From Novosphingobium acidiphilum DSM 19966 (GTDB taxonomy: Bacteria > Pseudomonadota > Alphaproteobacteria > Sphingomonadales > Sphingomonadaceae): a stretch of DNA of 64,000 nucleotides. Positions 51,434 to 58,874 of the stretch are shown here, in pieces. Under the pieces are notes generated by a model, which worked only from the letters and a program-made list of their open reading frames with translations, was not told where the DNA came from and did no database searches. The number at the start of each line of letters is the position of its first letter. Position 1 is the first letter of the stretch. The DNA lies in NCBI RefSeq assembly GCF_000429005.1, contig NZ_AUBA01000010.1, positions 1-64,000 on the forward strand, given 5' to 3'. The position numbers were made by a program, and so were the translations under genes.

Positions 51434-52954
51434 TCAGTCTTCCAATTGCCGCAGCAACGTCCGCACATCGCCGTCCATTTCGGCGTCGCGCGTGCGCAGT
51501 TCCTCGATCAGGCGCACTGCGTGGATCACGGTCGAATGATCGCGGCCGCCGAATTTGCGGCCGATTTCGGGGTAGGACCGCGGCGTGAGCACTTTGGCGA
51601 GGTACATGGCGACCTGGCGCGGCCGGACGACTGCGCGGGCGCGGCGCTTGCTGGCCATTTCGGTGCGGTCGACGCGATAGAACTGGCACACGGCGCGCTG
51701 GATTTCGTCAATCGTGATGCGGCGGCGGTTGGCGGACAGGATGTCGGTCAGCTGTTCTTCGGCCAGCTGCAGCGACACCGGTTGCCCGGTCAGCTGGGCA
51801 TAGGCGATCAGTTTGTTCAGGCCACCGACCAGTTCGCGGACATTGCGGTTGATCGTGCGCGCCAGAAACTCGATCACGTCGGCGGGCACCTGGGTGCTGG
51901 CAAAGCGCGACAGGCGGTGTTCAAGGATCTTGCGGCGCAGATCGATGTCGGCGGGCTGGATATCGGCAACCAGGCCCATCGACAGGCGTGACAGCAGGCG
52001 TTGTTCGACCCCGTCGAGCGCCTGGGGGGCGCGATCGGCGGCGACGACCAGGCGCTTGCCCGCGCCGAGCAGCGCATCGATGGTGTGGAGGAATTCTTCC
52101 TGCGTGCTGGATTTGCCGATGATGAACTGGATGTCGTCGACCAGCAGCAGGTCAAATCCGCGCAGGCGGGCCTTGAACTCGATCATTTCGTGGCTGCGCA
52201 TGGCCTGGACGAATTCGATCATGAAGCGTTCGGCCGAGCAATAGAAGATGCGCGCGCCGGGGCGTGCGGCGGCATAGGCATGACCGATGGCGTGCAGCAG
52301 GTGGGTCTTGCCCTGGCCGGTCGAGGCCTTGAGGTAGAGCGGCGAAAATTGCGGGGTTTCGATCGCGGCCATGCGCTGTGCGGCATTCAGCGCCAGCACA
52401 TTGCCCGCGCCCGATACGAATTCGGCAAAAGTCAGCGACGGGTCGAGGCCGCTTTGCGTGCCCGACAGGGCATCGGCTGCGCTGATCGGGGCGGGCGCGC
52501 GATGGGCTGCCACAGGCGCATCGCCGGGCAGGCGCAGATCGGGGGTGGCGCGGCGGCGCGGGTGAACGCTGATGCGCACCTGGTTCACTTCGGACCGGGC
52601 AATTTTCCATGCCAGCGACAGGCGATCGGCAAAACGGTCGGACACCCAGTTGGCCGAAAACTCGGTCGGCAGGAACAGGTCCAGCGTGCCGGTTTCCTTG
52701 CAGAAGGTGCCGACCTGGATCGGTTTGATCCACTGGCTGTGCAATTGCGGGCCCAGGTCCTTTTTCAGGCCCTGGCTGATGTCGGCCCAATCGGCGGCCA
52801 GGCCGACCGCTTCGCTGTCATCGACGCCGGCGGCATCCCGGTTCTTGCGCGGGGCGTGCCCGCCATGATCGCGCGTCGCCAAACCACCTGCCGTGCCGGT
52901 GGTGCCCAGACTGCGTCCCGAAGGCCCACCATTCATGTAATCGTCGATCTTCAC
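51434..52954 (-). CDS. dnaA: Chromosomal replication initiator DnaA
   Basis: 506 residues. Domain I starts after a ~50-residue Gly/Asp-rich extension (DWADISQGLKKDLGPQLHSQ). The AAA+ part has Walker A STGQGKTHLLHAIG and Walker B LLLVDDIQFI. Domain IV ends with RPRQVAMYLAKVLTPRSYPEIGR and FGGRDHSTVIHAV, the DnaA-box-reading helix-turn-helix. It opens oriC and regulates genes with DnaA boxes. Start may be ATG 52954 or ATG 52936. It lies downstream of rpsT on the same strand. Confidence 0.97.
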   Translation of the reverse strand: MKIDDYMNGGPSGRSLGTTGTAGGLATRDHGGHAPRKNRDAAGVDDSEAVGLAADWADISQGLKKDLGPQLHSQWIKPIQVGTFCKETGTLDLFLPTEFSANWVSDRFADRLSLAWKIARSEVNQVRISVHPRRRATPDLRLPGDAPVAAHRAPAPISAADALSGTQSGLDPSLTFAEFVSGAGNVLALNAAQRMAAIETPQFSPLYLKASTGQGKTHLLHAIGHAYAAARPGARIFYCSAERFMIEFVQAMRSHEMIEFKARLRGFDLLLVDDIQFIIGKSSTQEEFLHTIDALLGAGKRLVVAADRAPQALDGVEQRLLSRLSMGLVADIQPADIDLRRKILEHRLSRFASTQVPADVIEFLARTINRNVRELVGGLNKLIAYAQLTGQPVSLQLAEEQLTDILSANRRRITIDEIQRAVCQFYRVDRTEMASKRRARAVVRPRQVAMYLAKVLTPRSYPEIGRKFGGRDHSTVIHAVRLIEELRTRDAEMDGDVRTLLRQLED

Positions 52955-53327
52955 GGTGTATGGTCTCGCCTGTCGTTGTGTACCGCGACAGCCCCCCGCC
53001 GCGACAGAAACACCTTCTCAATCCGCCCGGACATAGGCCCGGGCGGCCGAGTGGTGGCCAATGGTTCTGGATCACCGTTGCGGGAATCGACCCTGATGGG
53101 GCGGCACCGCAACGATCCGAGCCCCTGTCTATTGGCGACTGGCCGAGATTCGCAAGCAGAAGAACGCAAAGGATCTGAAATAAATATCCTTGACACCAGT
53201 GACACCATGGAAATTTTTTAAGTATTTGAAAAGATTGACAGTTGCCCGTGGGGGACCGGCGAATCGCGATGAATCCGCCATTTAGCCTTCACACCCCTGT
53301 CATCGATCTGTCATCGAAGCGGGCACG
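52955..53327. other. dnaA upstream region
   Basis: No gene. An AT-rich block at about 53175–53245 (GAAATAAATATCC, then AATTTTTTAAGTATTTG) stands out from the GC-rich surroundings and probably holds the dnaA promoter. I found no DnaA boxes here, so I do not call it an origin. The rpsT terminator borders it on the right. Confidence 0.5.
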
Positions 53328-53355
53328 AAAAAGGCTGGCGTGAAACACGCCAGCC
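53328..53355 (-). terminator. Rho-independent terminator after rpsT
   Basis: On the minus strand GGCTGGCG and CGCCAGCC form a perfect 8-bp stem with a 7-base loop followed by five T (AAAAA at 53328–53332 on the plus strand). It ends the rpsT transcript about 80 bases after the stop and separates it from dnaA. Confidence 0.9.
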
Positions 53356-53435
53356 CCAATCTGGATGACCCATGCACTGTCCCTGAGGGAAAGTGCCTAT
53401 TTAGGGTTCTGCGCCGGTCCCGATTCGGGTCCGAA

Positions 53436-53696
53436 TCAGAGCGCCGCGACGCGCTTCGACAGGCGCGATACTTTGCGGGCAACCGTGTTCTTGTGCAGCA
53501 CGCCGCGTGCCACGCCGCGCGCCAGTTCGGGCTGCGCCGCCTTCAGCGCGTCGGCTGCGGCAGACTTGTCGCCGCCTTCAATCGCCGATTCGACTTTCTT
53601 GACGAAGGTGCGGATGCGCGAAAGACGCGCGCCATTGATGGCGGCGCGGTTTTCGTTGCGGCGGATGCGCTTGCGGGCTTGCGGCGTGTTGGCCAT
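53436..53696 (-). CDS. rpsT: 30S ribosomal protein S20
   Basis: 86 residues from ATG 53696; MANTPQARKRIRRNENRAA is the standard start, so the upstream ATG at 53729 is rejected. The small, Lys/Arg/Ala-rich, all-helical protein binds 16S rRNA in the small subunit. Next to dnaA, as is common in alphaproteobacteria. A strong terminator follows. Confidence 0.97.
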   Translation of the reverse strand: MANTPQARKRIRRNENRAAINGARLSRIRTFVKKVESAIEGGDKSAAADALKAAQPELARGVARGVLHKNTVARKVSRLSKRVAAL

Positions 53697-53895
53697 GTTG
53701 TGTTCGCTTCTCGTCCTATGGCGGCCCACCAGGTGAGGGGCCGAACAATCTCGTGGTTGCTGCCAGTATCAATCCGGTCATGCCCCGGGCGTGGTGGCGG
53801 CTGAACGGGCACCAGGGCCTGGTCAATCGGTACGCACGGGACAGGCGGGCAAGCCCGCAGGAAAGGCGCGCCCATATCGGCCCCTGCGCTGCTCG

Positions 53896-55311
53896 TCAAC
53901 AGATTCGCCGCAATTCCAGCCGCAAGCCGTCGCGCGGGCGCGGAATCGGCCAGGCCTGCCAGCGCGGGGCATAGCCGGGCGCTGCGCTTATGTCATAGCG
54001 CGTCAGGATGTGATGCGCCAGTATTCGCGTCTGCATCGTGGCAAAATGCAGGCCCAGACACATGTGTGCCCCGCCGCCGAACGGCACCCACGCGTATTTG
54101 TGGCGTGCGGCCACTTTGTCGGCGGTAAAGCGCAACGGATCGAACCGCAGGGGATCGGGCCACAGCGCGGGATCGGTGTGGACATAGGCCGGATTGATCC
54201 CGACCGTGGTTCCTGCCGGAATGCGATGGCCGCCAAAGGTGAAATCGCGCAAGGCCCGTCGCGGCAGTGCCGGGACCGGCGGCATGATGCGCAAGGCTTC
54301 CTTGAAGGCCAGATCGGTCAGTTCCATGCGGCCAAGGTGGGCATGCGCGATAGGCCGGCCGGCTTCACCTGCAACCGCCAGCGCCTCGGCGCGCAGGCGG
54401 TCCTGCCACTGGGGATTTTGCGCCAGCTGCCAGATCAGCGTGGTGAACGAACTGGTGATGGTGTCGTGCGCGGCCATCAGCAGAAAGATCATGTGATCGA
54501 CCACCACGTCGGCGGGCAGCAGGCTGCCGTCATCGCGCGTGGCCAGCGCGAACTGGCTGAACATGTCCTGCCCCGGATTGGCACGGCGTTCGTCCAGCAG
54601 CTGGGTAAACCAGCGCGCCATCAGCCGGCGCCCGGCGACCCCGCGGCCCATTGCGGTGAACGGCAAGGGGCGACGGATCGGCGCGACCGAGGCCTGGACC
54701 ATCGCGGTAAAGGCATGGTTCAGCCGGTCTGCCTCGGGCCCCAGCGGGATGCCCAGAAAACTGGTCGCCGCGGTTTGCAGCGTCAGTGTCTTGATCGCGT
54801 CGTACATGCGCAGGCCAAAGCGGTCTGCGCCGTTGCCCCAGGCCTGTGTCGCGCTGGCGATATCGCGATTGAGCAGGTCGCAATAGGCCTTCATCGGTTC
54901 GGGCTTGAACGCGCCCTGCAGCGCGCGCCGGTCGATCCGATGGGCATCGTGATCCATCAGCATCAGGCCGCGCGGGAACAGCTGGTTGAGGATCGGGCCC
55001 CAGCCCTGTTCGCTGGAAAACAGCCGGTCGCGATCGAACAGCACCAGCTCGTTGGCCTCGGGTCCGATCAGGTCGACCCCGCGCTGGCCGAAACTGCGGC
55101 TGCGATAGACCGGGCCATAGGTTGCGATCATGCGCCGGGCAAAGCCGTCGGGATCGGCCAGCTGCATCAGCGTGGTGCCCACCACCGGCCAGCCGTCTTC
55201 GCCGGGGATCGCATCGAGCGCGGCATCGCCGGGATAGCGCACCCAGTGGGGATTGCCCCGATCGGTCTGCATATCGCCGGAACGGTCCGGCGCAAGCACG
55301 GTGCTGGCCAC
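53896..55311 (-). CDS. Cytochrome P450
   Basis: 471 residues from GTG 55311 with GAGGAG 9 bases upstream; the frame runs on to 56166 but that part overlaps mnmA. The oxygen-binding I helix reads MAAHDTITSSF, ExxR is KEALR, and the haem loop FGGGAHMCLGLHFA has the Cys ligand. The front (DGWPVVGTTLMQLADP) and ALQGAFKPEPM resemble the CYP26/51-like group, often acting on terpenoids or sterols. No ferredoxin or reductase gene is near. Substrate unknown. Confidence 0.93.
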   Translation of the reverse strand: MASTVLAPDRSGDMQTDRGNPHWVRYPGDAALDAIPGEDGWPVVGTTLMQLADPDGFARRMIATYGPVYRSRSFGQRGVDLIGPEANELVLFDRDRLFSSEQGWGPILNQLFPRGLMLMDHDAHRIDRRALQGAFKPEPMKAYCDLLNRDIASATQAWGNGADRFGLRMYDAIKTLTLQTAATSFLGIPLGPEADRLNHAFTAMVQASVAPIRRPLPFTAMGRGVAGRRLMARWFTQLLDERRANPGQDMFSQFALATRDDGSLLPADVVVDHMIFLLMAAHDTITSSFTTLIWQLAQNPQWQDRLRAEALAVAGEAGRPIAHAHLGRMELTDLAFKEALRIMPPVPALPRRALRDFTFGGHRIPAGTTVGINPAYVHTDPALWPDPLRFDPLRFTADKVAARHKYAWVPFGGGAHMCLGLHFATMQTRILAHHILTRYDISAAPGYAPRWQAWPIPRPRDGLRLELRRIC

Positions 55312-55379
55312 GATGTCTGTCTCCTCGTTTGCAAGACTAATGACATGAATGTCAGCAACGCGAAAGGGGAACCGGGTGC

Positions 55380-56537
55380 CTATTGCGTGCGGTCGATCCA
55401 GCCACCGCCGACCACGCGTTCCCCGGCATAGATCACCGCGGCCTGCCCCGGTGCCACGCCGAACTCGCTCTGGCAGAACCGAATCGTGGTGGCCGCCCCG
55501 TCGCCCAGCGGCCCGTCGAGCACGATCGGTACCGGCTTGGCCAGCGAACGCACTTTGGCGGTCAGCGCGGTGCCGTGCGGCAACGGGCCGATGCGGTTTG
55601 TATCGATCAGGTGCGCGGCATCGACCGCCAGCAGCGCGCGCGGGCCGACCAGGACCCGTGCGCCGGGCGCGTCGAGCGCGATGACATACAACGGTTCGGC
55701 CTGGCCGCCGATTTCCAGCCCGCGGCGTTGGCCGACGGTGAAATGGATGATGCCCTTGTGCGCGCCCAGCACCGCGCCGGTCTGGGCGTGGACGATATCG
55801 CCGGGCCGCGTGCCTTCGGGGCGGATCGCGCTGACCACGCGGGCATAGTCGCCATCGGGCACGAAACAGATGTCCTGGCTGTCGGGCTTGGCCGCGACCC
55901 CCAGGCCCATGGCCGCGGCGATCGCGCGCACATCGCTTTTGGGCAGGCCGCCCAGCGGAAAGCGCAGATAGGCCAGTTGCGCGTCGGTCGTGCCATACAG
56001 GAAATAGGACTGGTCGCGCGCCGGATCGATCGCGCGCTGCAAGGTGATCGCGCCGCCATCGTCGACGCGCCGCACATAATGGCCGGTGGCCAGGCAATCG
56101 GCGCCAAGGTCCTGCGCCATGCGCAACAGGTCGGTGAACTTGGGCCCCATGTTGCAGCGGATGCACGGGATCGGGGTGCGTCCTTGCAGATAATCGTCGG
56201 CAAAGCGTTCGACCACGGACGCGCGAAAATCGGATTCGTGGTCGAACACATAATGCGCAAAGCCCAGTCGGTCGGCCACGGCGCGCGCGTCGCGGATATC
56301 ATCGCCCGCACAGCAGGCGCCCTTGCGCCCGGTGGCGGCGCCGTGATCATACAACTGCAAAGTCATGCCGATCACTTCGGCTCCGCTTGCCGCGGCCAGT
56401 GCTGCAACCACCGAACTGTCGACCCCGCCCGACATGGCAACCACGATCCGGCAATCGCGCGCCGGGCGCGGCAGGTCGAACAGGGCGGCCGGATCGGTCA
56501 TCGGATCGGCGCAAATCGGGGCGTTGGCGGCAGTCAT
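55380..56537 (-). CDS. mnmA: tRNA-specific 2-thiouridylase MnmA
   Basis: About 385 residues from ATG 56537; ATG 56573 and ATG 56501 are in frame and none has a clear ribosome site. The PP-loop VVAMSGGVDSSVVAAL binds ATP, the catalytic Cys pair is in PCIRCN and QDICF, and GHYVRRV and FTVGQRRGL are conserved. It puts sulfur on U34 of Lys, Glu and Gln tRNAs. It lies 68 bases upstream of the P450 on the same strand. Confidence 0.95.
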   Translation of the reverse strand: MTAANAPICADPMTDPAALFDLPRPARDCRIVVAMSGGVDSSVVAALAAASGAEVIGMTLQLYDHGAATGRKGACCAGDDIRDARAVADRLGFAHYVFDHESDFRASVVERFADDYLQGRTPIPCIRCNMGPKFTDLLRMAQDLGADCLATGHYVRRVDDGGAITLQRAIDPARDQSYFLYGTTDAQLAYLRFPLGGLPKSDVRAIAAAMGLGVAAKPDSQDICFVPDGDYARVVSAIRPEGTRPGDIVHAQTGAVLGAHKGIIHFTVGQRRGLEIGGQAEPLYVIALDAPGARVLVGPRALLAVDAAHLIDTNRIGPLPHGTALTAKVRSLAKPVPIVLDGPLGDGAATTIRFCQSEFGVAPGQAAVIYAGERVVGGGWIDRTQ

Positions 56538-56609
56538 CGGCGCGCCATAGGCGTTTTTGCGCGGCCGCGCCATGGCCTGTGCGGCCGCAGGGCAACCGTT
56601 TCGTCGCGC

Positions 56610-56660
56610 TTAACTATGGCTAACTTCGGGTAAAGGCGGCCTTTACCGTCCTTTATCCAC
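56610..56660 (+). promoter_or_regulatory. Imperfect CtrA-like site and DnaA-like box upstream of the sciP unit
   Basis: TTAACTATGGCTAAC (56610–56624) resembles the CtrA pattern TTAA-N7-TTAA(C), though one half is off by a base and the spacing is 6. TTATCCACG (56652–56660) is one mismatch from a DnaA box. Both precede the gene pair ending in sciP, a CtrA-controlled gene in Caulobacter. Confidence 0.35.
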
Positions 56661-56680
56661 GTCGGGGGTAAGACCGGTGC

Positions 56681-57034
56681 ATGGACATGGCTTTTTCCGA
56701 TTCTCGTGCGATCGAATCGTACGACATCCCCGGCGGGCGGCGACCGCTCGGCTGGAGCGAACTGTGCGCCAGGCTGGTGGCGGCGCAGGATTTGCGCCGT
56801 CTGCAGTCGGGCGCGGACATCCGCCCCGGCGTCACGGCGGGCGGCACCGCCACAGGCGGCAGCTTTCACCTCGCTGCGGCGCATATGCTTGAACACCATG
56901 GTGCACCGCAAGGTTTTGTTAACTCAACCTCTTCAGTCAATAGAAAAGACAATCAGGGCACATCATCGGGCAGCCGCGAAAACCCGCTGACCGAGTACGC
57001 TCAGCGCCAAGCCGACGAGAACTGCCATGATTGA
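56681..57034 (+). CDS. Hypothetical protein upstream of sciP
   Basis: 117 residues from ATG 56681. It begins with a helical stretch (GWSELCARLVAAQDLRRLQ) and ends in a polar, probably disordered tail with NSTSSVNRKDNQGTSSGSR. This pattern recurs in sphingomonads next to SciP, as I recall, but has no function I know. Its last 8 bases overlap the sciP start, so the two are likely co-translated. Confidence 0.7.
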   Translation: MDMAFSDSRAIESYDIPGGRRPLGWSELCARLVAAQDLRRLQSGADIRPGVTAGGTATGGSFHLAAAHMLEHHGAPQGFVNSTSSVNRKDNQGTSSGSRENPLTEYAQRQADENCHD

Positions 57035-57326
57035 AAATCAGAAGATCAGGCCTGCACAGGTGATCGGGCCCCTTGGCGAGCCCCTGACGATCGACAGCCT
57101 GCCACCGCCCAGCACCACGCGCTGGGTCGTGCGGCGCAAGGCCGAAGTGGTCGCCGCGGTCAACGGCGGTCTGCTGACAATCGATGAAGTGTGCGCACGC
57201 TATAACCTGACGCTTGAAGAATTTGCCTCGTGGCAGCGCGCGGTCGATCGTTCGGGCATGCAGGGCCTGCGGGTGACCCGCATCCAGCACTATCGCGACC
57301 TTTACGAGCGGCAGCAGAAATACTAA
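57027..57326 (+). CDS. sciP: CtrA inhibitor SciP (DUF1153)
   Basis: 99 residues from ATG 57027. VIGPLGEPLTIDSLPPPSTTRWVVRRKAEVV and a DNA-binding helix-turn-helix (TIDEVCARYNLTLEEFASW) match DUF1153/SciP. In Caulobacter SciP binds promoters or CtrA to block CtrA-dependent transcription in G1 cells. Its presence implies a CtrA cell-cycle network. It overlaps the preceding small gene. Confidence 0.95.
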   Translation: MIENQKIRPAQVIGPLGEPLTIDSLPPPSTTRWVVRRKAEVVAAVNGGLLTIDEVCARYNLTLEEFASWQRAVDRSGMQGLRVTRIQHYRDLYERQQKY

Positions 57327-57637
57327 CCGCCTGACGCGTCTTTTTCCGCTTGCACACAGGCTGCCGGTCGTGACCGATCGGCGGCCTGTGCCGTTTGGGC
57401 ATGCGCGGCATTGTCCGGCGCGCGCAAGTCATGCCAGTTTCGCAGCAAGTCGTTCGTAGAGCGCGAATTGTAACTTGTCGGAACACGCTCTATGCGACCA
57501 TCAGGACTGCTAGGGCCAGACATGGCCTGATGCAGCATTTTGCATTAAACGGAGTCCGGCACACCGAAGCGGGCGATTGCGCCGATCCGATCCGGGATCA
57601 CGCGCCGATCGGGGTGCCGGCGATTGGGAATGGTTGT
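57327..57637. other. Gap between sciP and the efflux operon
   Basis: No trusted gene, although the adaptor's frame is open through it. CACAGGC (57355–57361) and GCCTGTG (57384–57390), with an inner GCCG/CGGC pairing, form a hairpin that may end the sciP transcript; it lacks a T-run. TAGAGCG (57457–57463) and CGCTCTA (57486–57492) are perfect 7-bp arms 22 bases apart and could be an operator for the efflux genes. Confidence 0.45.
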
Positions 57638-58852
57638 GTGGATACCGTGACGACCCGAACAGACACGATCGGAACCGGCGCACAGGCCGATATCGCCTAC
57701 GTCGAGCGCCGCCGCGGCCCCTCGCTGCGGGTGGTGCTGATCGGCCTCGGGCTGGTCGCGCTGCTGGTGCTGGGCGGCTGGTTCGCCGCGTCAAAGATGT
57801 CTGCCGCGCCTGTGGCGGCACAAGCCGACGCCAATGCCCAGTCCGTCACGGTCGTGGTGCCGGGCCGGATCACGGTACAAGGCTCGGTAACGGCCAGCGG
57901 CGCCCTGGCGGCGCGGCGCGATCTGCCGGTGGGCGTCGCCGGCGAAGGCGGCAAAGTGGTGCAAGTGCTGGTCGATGCCGGCAGCTGGGTCAACAAGGGC
58001 CAGGTGCTGGCGGTGGTCGACCGTTCGGTCCAGTCCGAAGAAATTGCCAGCCAGGCAGCCACTGTACAAGTGCAGGAAGCCAATGCCCGCCTGGCGCAGA
58101 GCAAGCTTGACCGGTCGCTGAAGCTCGTCGCCAACGGGTTCATTTCCAACGCCGATATCGAACAGCTGGTGGCCACGCGCGATGCCGCCATGGCCCAGGT
58201 GCGCGTGGCGCGCGCCACACTGGGCCAGTTGCGCGCAAGCGCCGCACGGCTGAACATCGTTGCGCCCGAAGCGGGTCTGGTGCTGACCCGGCAGGTCGAA
58301 CCCGGCCAGATCGTCAGCCCGGGCAGCGGCACGCTGTTCCGCATTGCGCGCGATGGCGAGCTGGAAATGCAGGCGCGTCTGTCTGAAAGCAATCTGGCGC
58401 GCATGGCGGTGGGCGATCCCGCCGATGTCAATCCGGTGGGCACGGCCCAGCATTTCACCGGGCATGTCTGGCAACTGGCCCCGGTGATCGATCCGACATC
58501 GCGTCAGGGCATTGCGCGCATCGCGCTGCCCTTTGACAAGGCGCTGCGCCCGGGCGGGTTTGCCACGGCAACCTTGCATTCGGGCACGACCACCGCACCG
58601 ATCCTGCCCGAATCCGCGATTTTGTCCGATGCCAACGGCGCCTATGTCTACGTGGTGGGCACCGACAACAAGGTCGCCCGCCGCGCCATTGCCATCGGCG
58701 ATGTGACCGCTTCGGGAATTGCCGTGCTCAAGGGTTTGAACGGCGACGAACGCGTCGTGCTGCGTGCCGGCGGGTTCCTCAACCCCGGTGACAAGGTCAA
58801 GCCGATGCTTGACGGCGGCGCGGCGGCCGGTCCGCCTGCGCGCGCCAAATGA
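57638..58852 (+). CDS. RND efflux periplasmic adaptor (membrane fusion protein)
   Basis: 404 residues from GTG 57638; ATG 57530 would add 36 residues that do not look like protein. One N-terminal anchor span (SLRVVLIGLGLVALLVLGGW) precedes the lipoyl half-motifs (VLVDAGSWVNKGQVLAVVD), a coiled-coil hairpin with QVQEANARLAQSKLDRS, and the beta-barrel IVAPEAGLVL. It bridges the pump at 58875 to an outer-membrane channel that is not coded here. 22 bases separate it from the pump gene. Confidence 0.93.
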   Translation: MDTVTTRTDTIGTGAQADIAYVERRRGPSLRVVLIGLGLVALLVLGGWFAASKMSAAPVAAQADANAQSVTVVVPGRITVQGSVTASGALAARRDLPVGVAGEGGKVVQVLVDAGSWVNKGQVLAVVDRSVQSEEIASQAATVQVQEANARLAQSKLDRSLKLVANGFISNADIEQLVATRDAAMAQVRVARATLGQLRASAARLNIVAPEAGLVLTRQVEPGQIVSPGSGTLFRIARDGELEMQARLSESNLARMAVGDPADVNPVGTAQHFTGHVWQLAPVIDPTSRQGIARIALPFDKALRPGGFATATLHSGTTTAPILPESAILSDANGAYVYVVGTDNKVARRAIAIGDVTASGIAVLKGLNGDERVVLRAGGFLNPGDKVKPMLDGGAAAGPPARAK

Positions 58853-58874
58853 TCGGGCGAAAGAGGGCGGCGCC

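Noticed and set aside
52955..53327. oriC next to dnaA
   Set aside because: There is an AT-rich block, but I found no cluster of DnaA boxes.
55312..56166. In-frame extension of the P450 frame to 56166
   Set aside because: It runs antisense-frame over mnmA, has no protein-like pattern, and the GTG at 55311 has a good ribosome site.
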